From assembly GCA_025351785.1 (NCBI GenBank), contig JANXVF010000011.1, forward strand, positions 1-64,000: a stretch of 64,000 nucleotides of DNA, given 5' to 3'. This document shows, piece by piece, positions 63,502 through 64,000 of this stretch. Source of the DNA: Flavobacterium sp. GTDB lineage: Bacteria; Bacteroidota; Bacteroidia; Flavobacteriales; Flavobacteriaceae. The translations under genes and the position numbers were made by a program. The notes under the pieces are model-generated. The model saw only the letters and a program-made list of their open reading frames with translations. It did no database searches and had not been told where the DNA came from. Position 1 is the stretch's first letter. Every line of letters begins with the position of its first letter.

Positions 63502-63915
63502 TTACCTCAATCGATCAACAGATTTTACAAGATCCTCATCCTTCTTGATAGCTTTGTTGGCCAAAACTAACATTACAATAGCTATAATAGGAAGAAACAT
63601 TCCAATACATTTCTCAGAAACTACAGGAGTTTCTGAAGATAAATTTAATGAACGATAAACAAATAATCCTAATAAAATTAAATTTAAAATCATATTCAAC
63701 CTGTTAAATACAAATTGCTGTTGTCTTTTTTTAAAAGATATGATACTCAACAAAGCAAGAGTTGTACTCAGTCCAAACAAAATTTGATAGGCCATCGTGC
63801 TCATAAAGTAACACTCTTTTCCATCTGCCAATTTCCATAACGGAAAAAAAAACGGAAGAATTCCTGCAAGTAAAAATACAATCGCTAAATATATTGTTTG
63901 AATTCGTTGTAACAT
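63502..63915 (-). CDS. DUF4293 membrane protein
   Basis: 137 residues from ATG 63915 (MLQRIQTIYLAIVFLLAG); the longer frame to 63936 is less typical. Four membrane segments (about 5-25, 42-62, 72-90 and 105-122) with the family opening MLQRIQTIY. DUF4293 is a Bacteroidetes inner-membrane family of unknown function, often found beside rho. Bases 63916-64000 hold only its upstream region. Confidence 0.87.
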   Translation of the reverse strand: MLQRIQTIYLAIVFLLAGILPFFFPLWKLADGKECYFMSTMAYQILFGLSTTLALLSIISFKKRQQQFVFNRLNMILNLILLGLFVYRSLNLSSETPVVSEKCIGMFLPIIAIVMLVLANKAIKKDEDLVKSVDRLR

Positions 63916-64000
63916 TATCACTTTTTTATGAAGCAAAAATATATTTTCTTTTTTTAAAAAACTATTGCTTGAATGAAATTTATTCGTATTATTGCAATGC

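Overview
The window is AT-rich bacterial chromosome from a member of the Bacteroidetes, most likely Flavobacteriaceae and close to Flavobacterium. The grounds are: secreted proteins with type IX secretion (T9SS) C-terminal sorting domains, families largely confined to this phylum (DUF4294, DUF5606, DUF4293), -7 promoter elements of the Bacteroidetes type TAnnTTTG, A-rich leaders in place of Shine-Dalgarno sites, and a zeaxanthin-type carotenoid operon. There is no rRNA, insertion sequence, integrase, phage gene or CRISPR array. Gene density is high and no gene-free stretch exceeds 300 bases; the largest gaps are 1-245, 53739-53972 and 58903-59155.

Layout. 1-10.4 kb: housekeeping and secreted enzymes (M42 peptidase, T9SS endonuclease I, RNA m5C methyltransferase, aminotransferase, acyl-CoA ligase) and a cNMP/CBS/DUF294 protein paired with an exonuclease fold that has lost catalytic residues. 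10.4-16.0 kb (minus strand): a compact seven-gene operon for an aromatic polyketide or phenolic lipid, with FAD oxidoreductase, methyltransferase, type III polyketide synthase, hydroxyacyl-ACP dehydratase, ketoacyl synthase, acyl carrier protein with a basic N-terminal extension, and 4'-phosphopantetheinyl transferase. 16.1-18.2 kb: phosphate transporter plus DUF47 partner. 18.4-30.5 kb: acyl-CoA carboxylase, a T9SS protein, an orphan hybrid histidine kinase, RdgB, DeaD helicase, TrmL, RluE-like synthase and RmuC.

30.5-39.2 kb: a thioesterase, then an extracytoplasmic redox/uptake block (diheme lipoprotein plus secreted FG-GAP/ASPIC protein; MauG/CCP-type diheme lipoprotein plus TonB-dependent receptor), then an FKBP lipoprotein with EF-hand-like repeats. 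39.3-41.1 kb: S4 protein, phosphoribosyltransferase, shikimate kinase, two identical tRNA-Lys genes and a tRNA-Leu. 41.3-45.0 kb: a CarH-like B12-type MerR regulator followed by crtI, crtB and crtZ, without a cyclase. 45.1-49.5 kb: mazG, DUF5606, def and a large M1 peptidase. 49.6-53.7 kb: epimerase, acetyltransferase and an uncharacterised ABC ATPase/membrane protein pair. 53.7-64 kb: a structured intergenic element, ffh, folD, lpdA with an unusual 56-bp repeat leader, a putative metallopeptidase, an MsbA-type exporter, truA, a phosphodiesterase and DUF4293.

Most interesting items: the type III PKS operon with its own fatty-acid machinery; the 56-bp imperfect repeats before lpdA, which duplicate the start codon and create small upstream ORFs; the degenerate exonuclease beside DUF294; and the diheme/TonB block. 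All functions are inferred from motifs read by eye; no database search was run.
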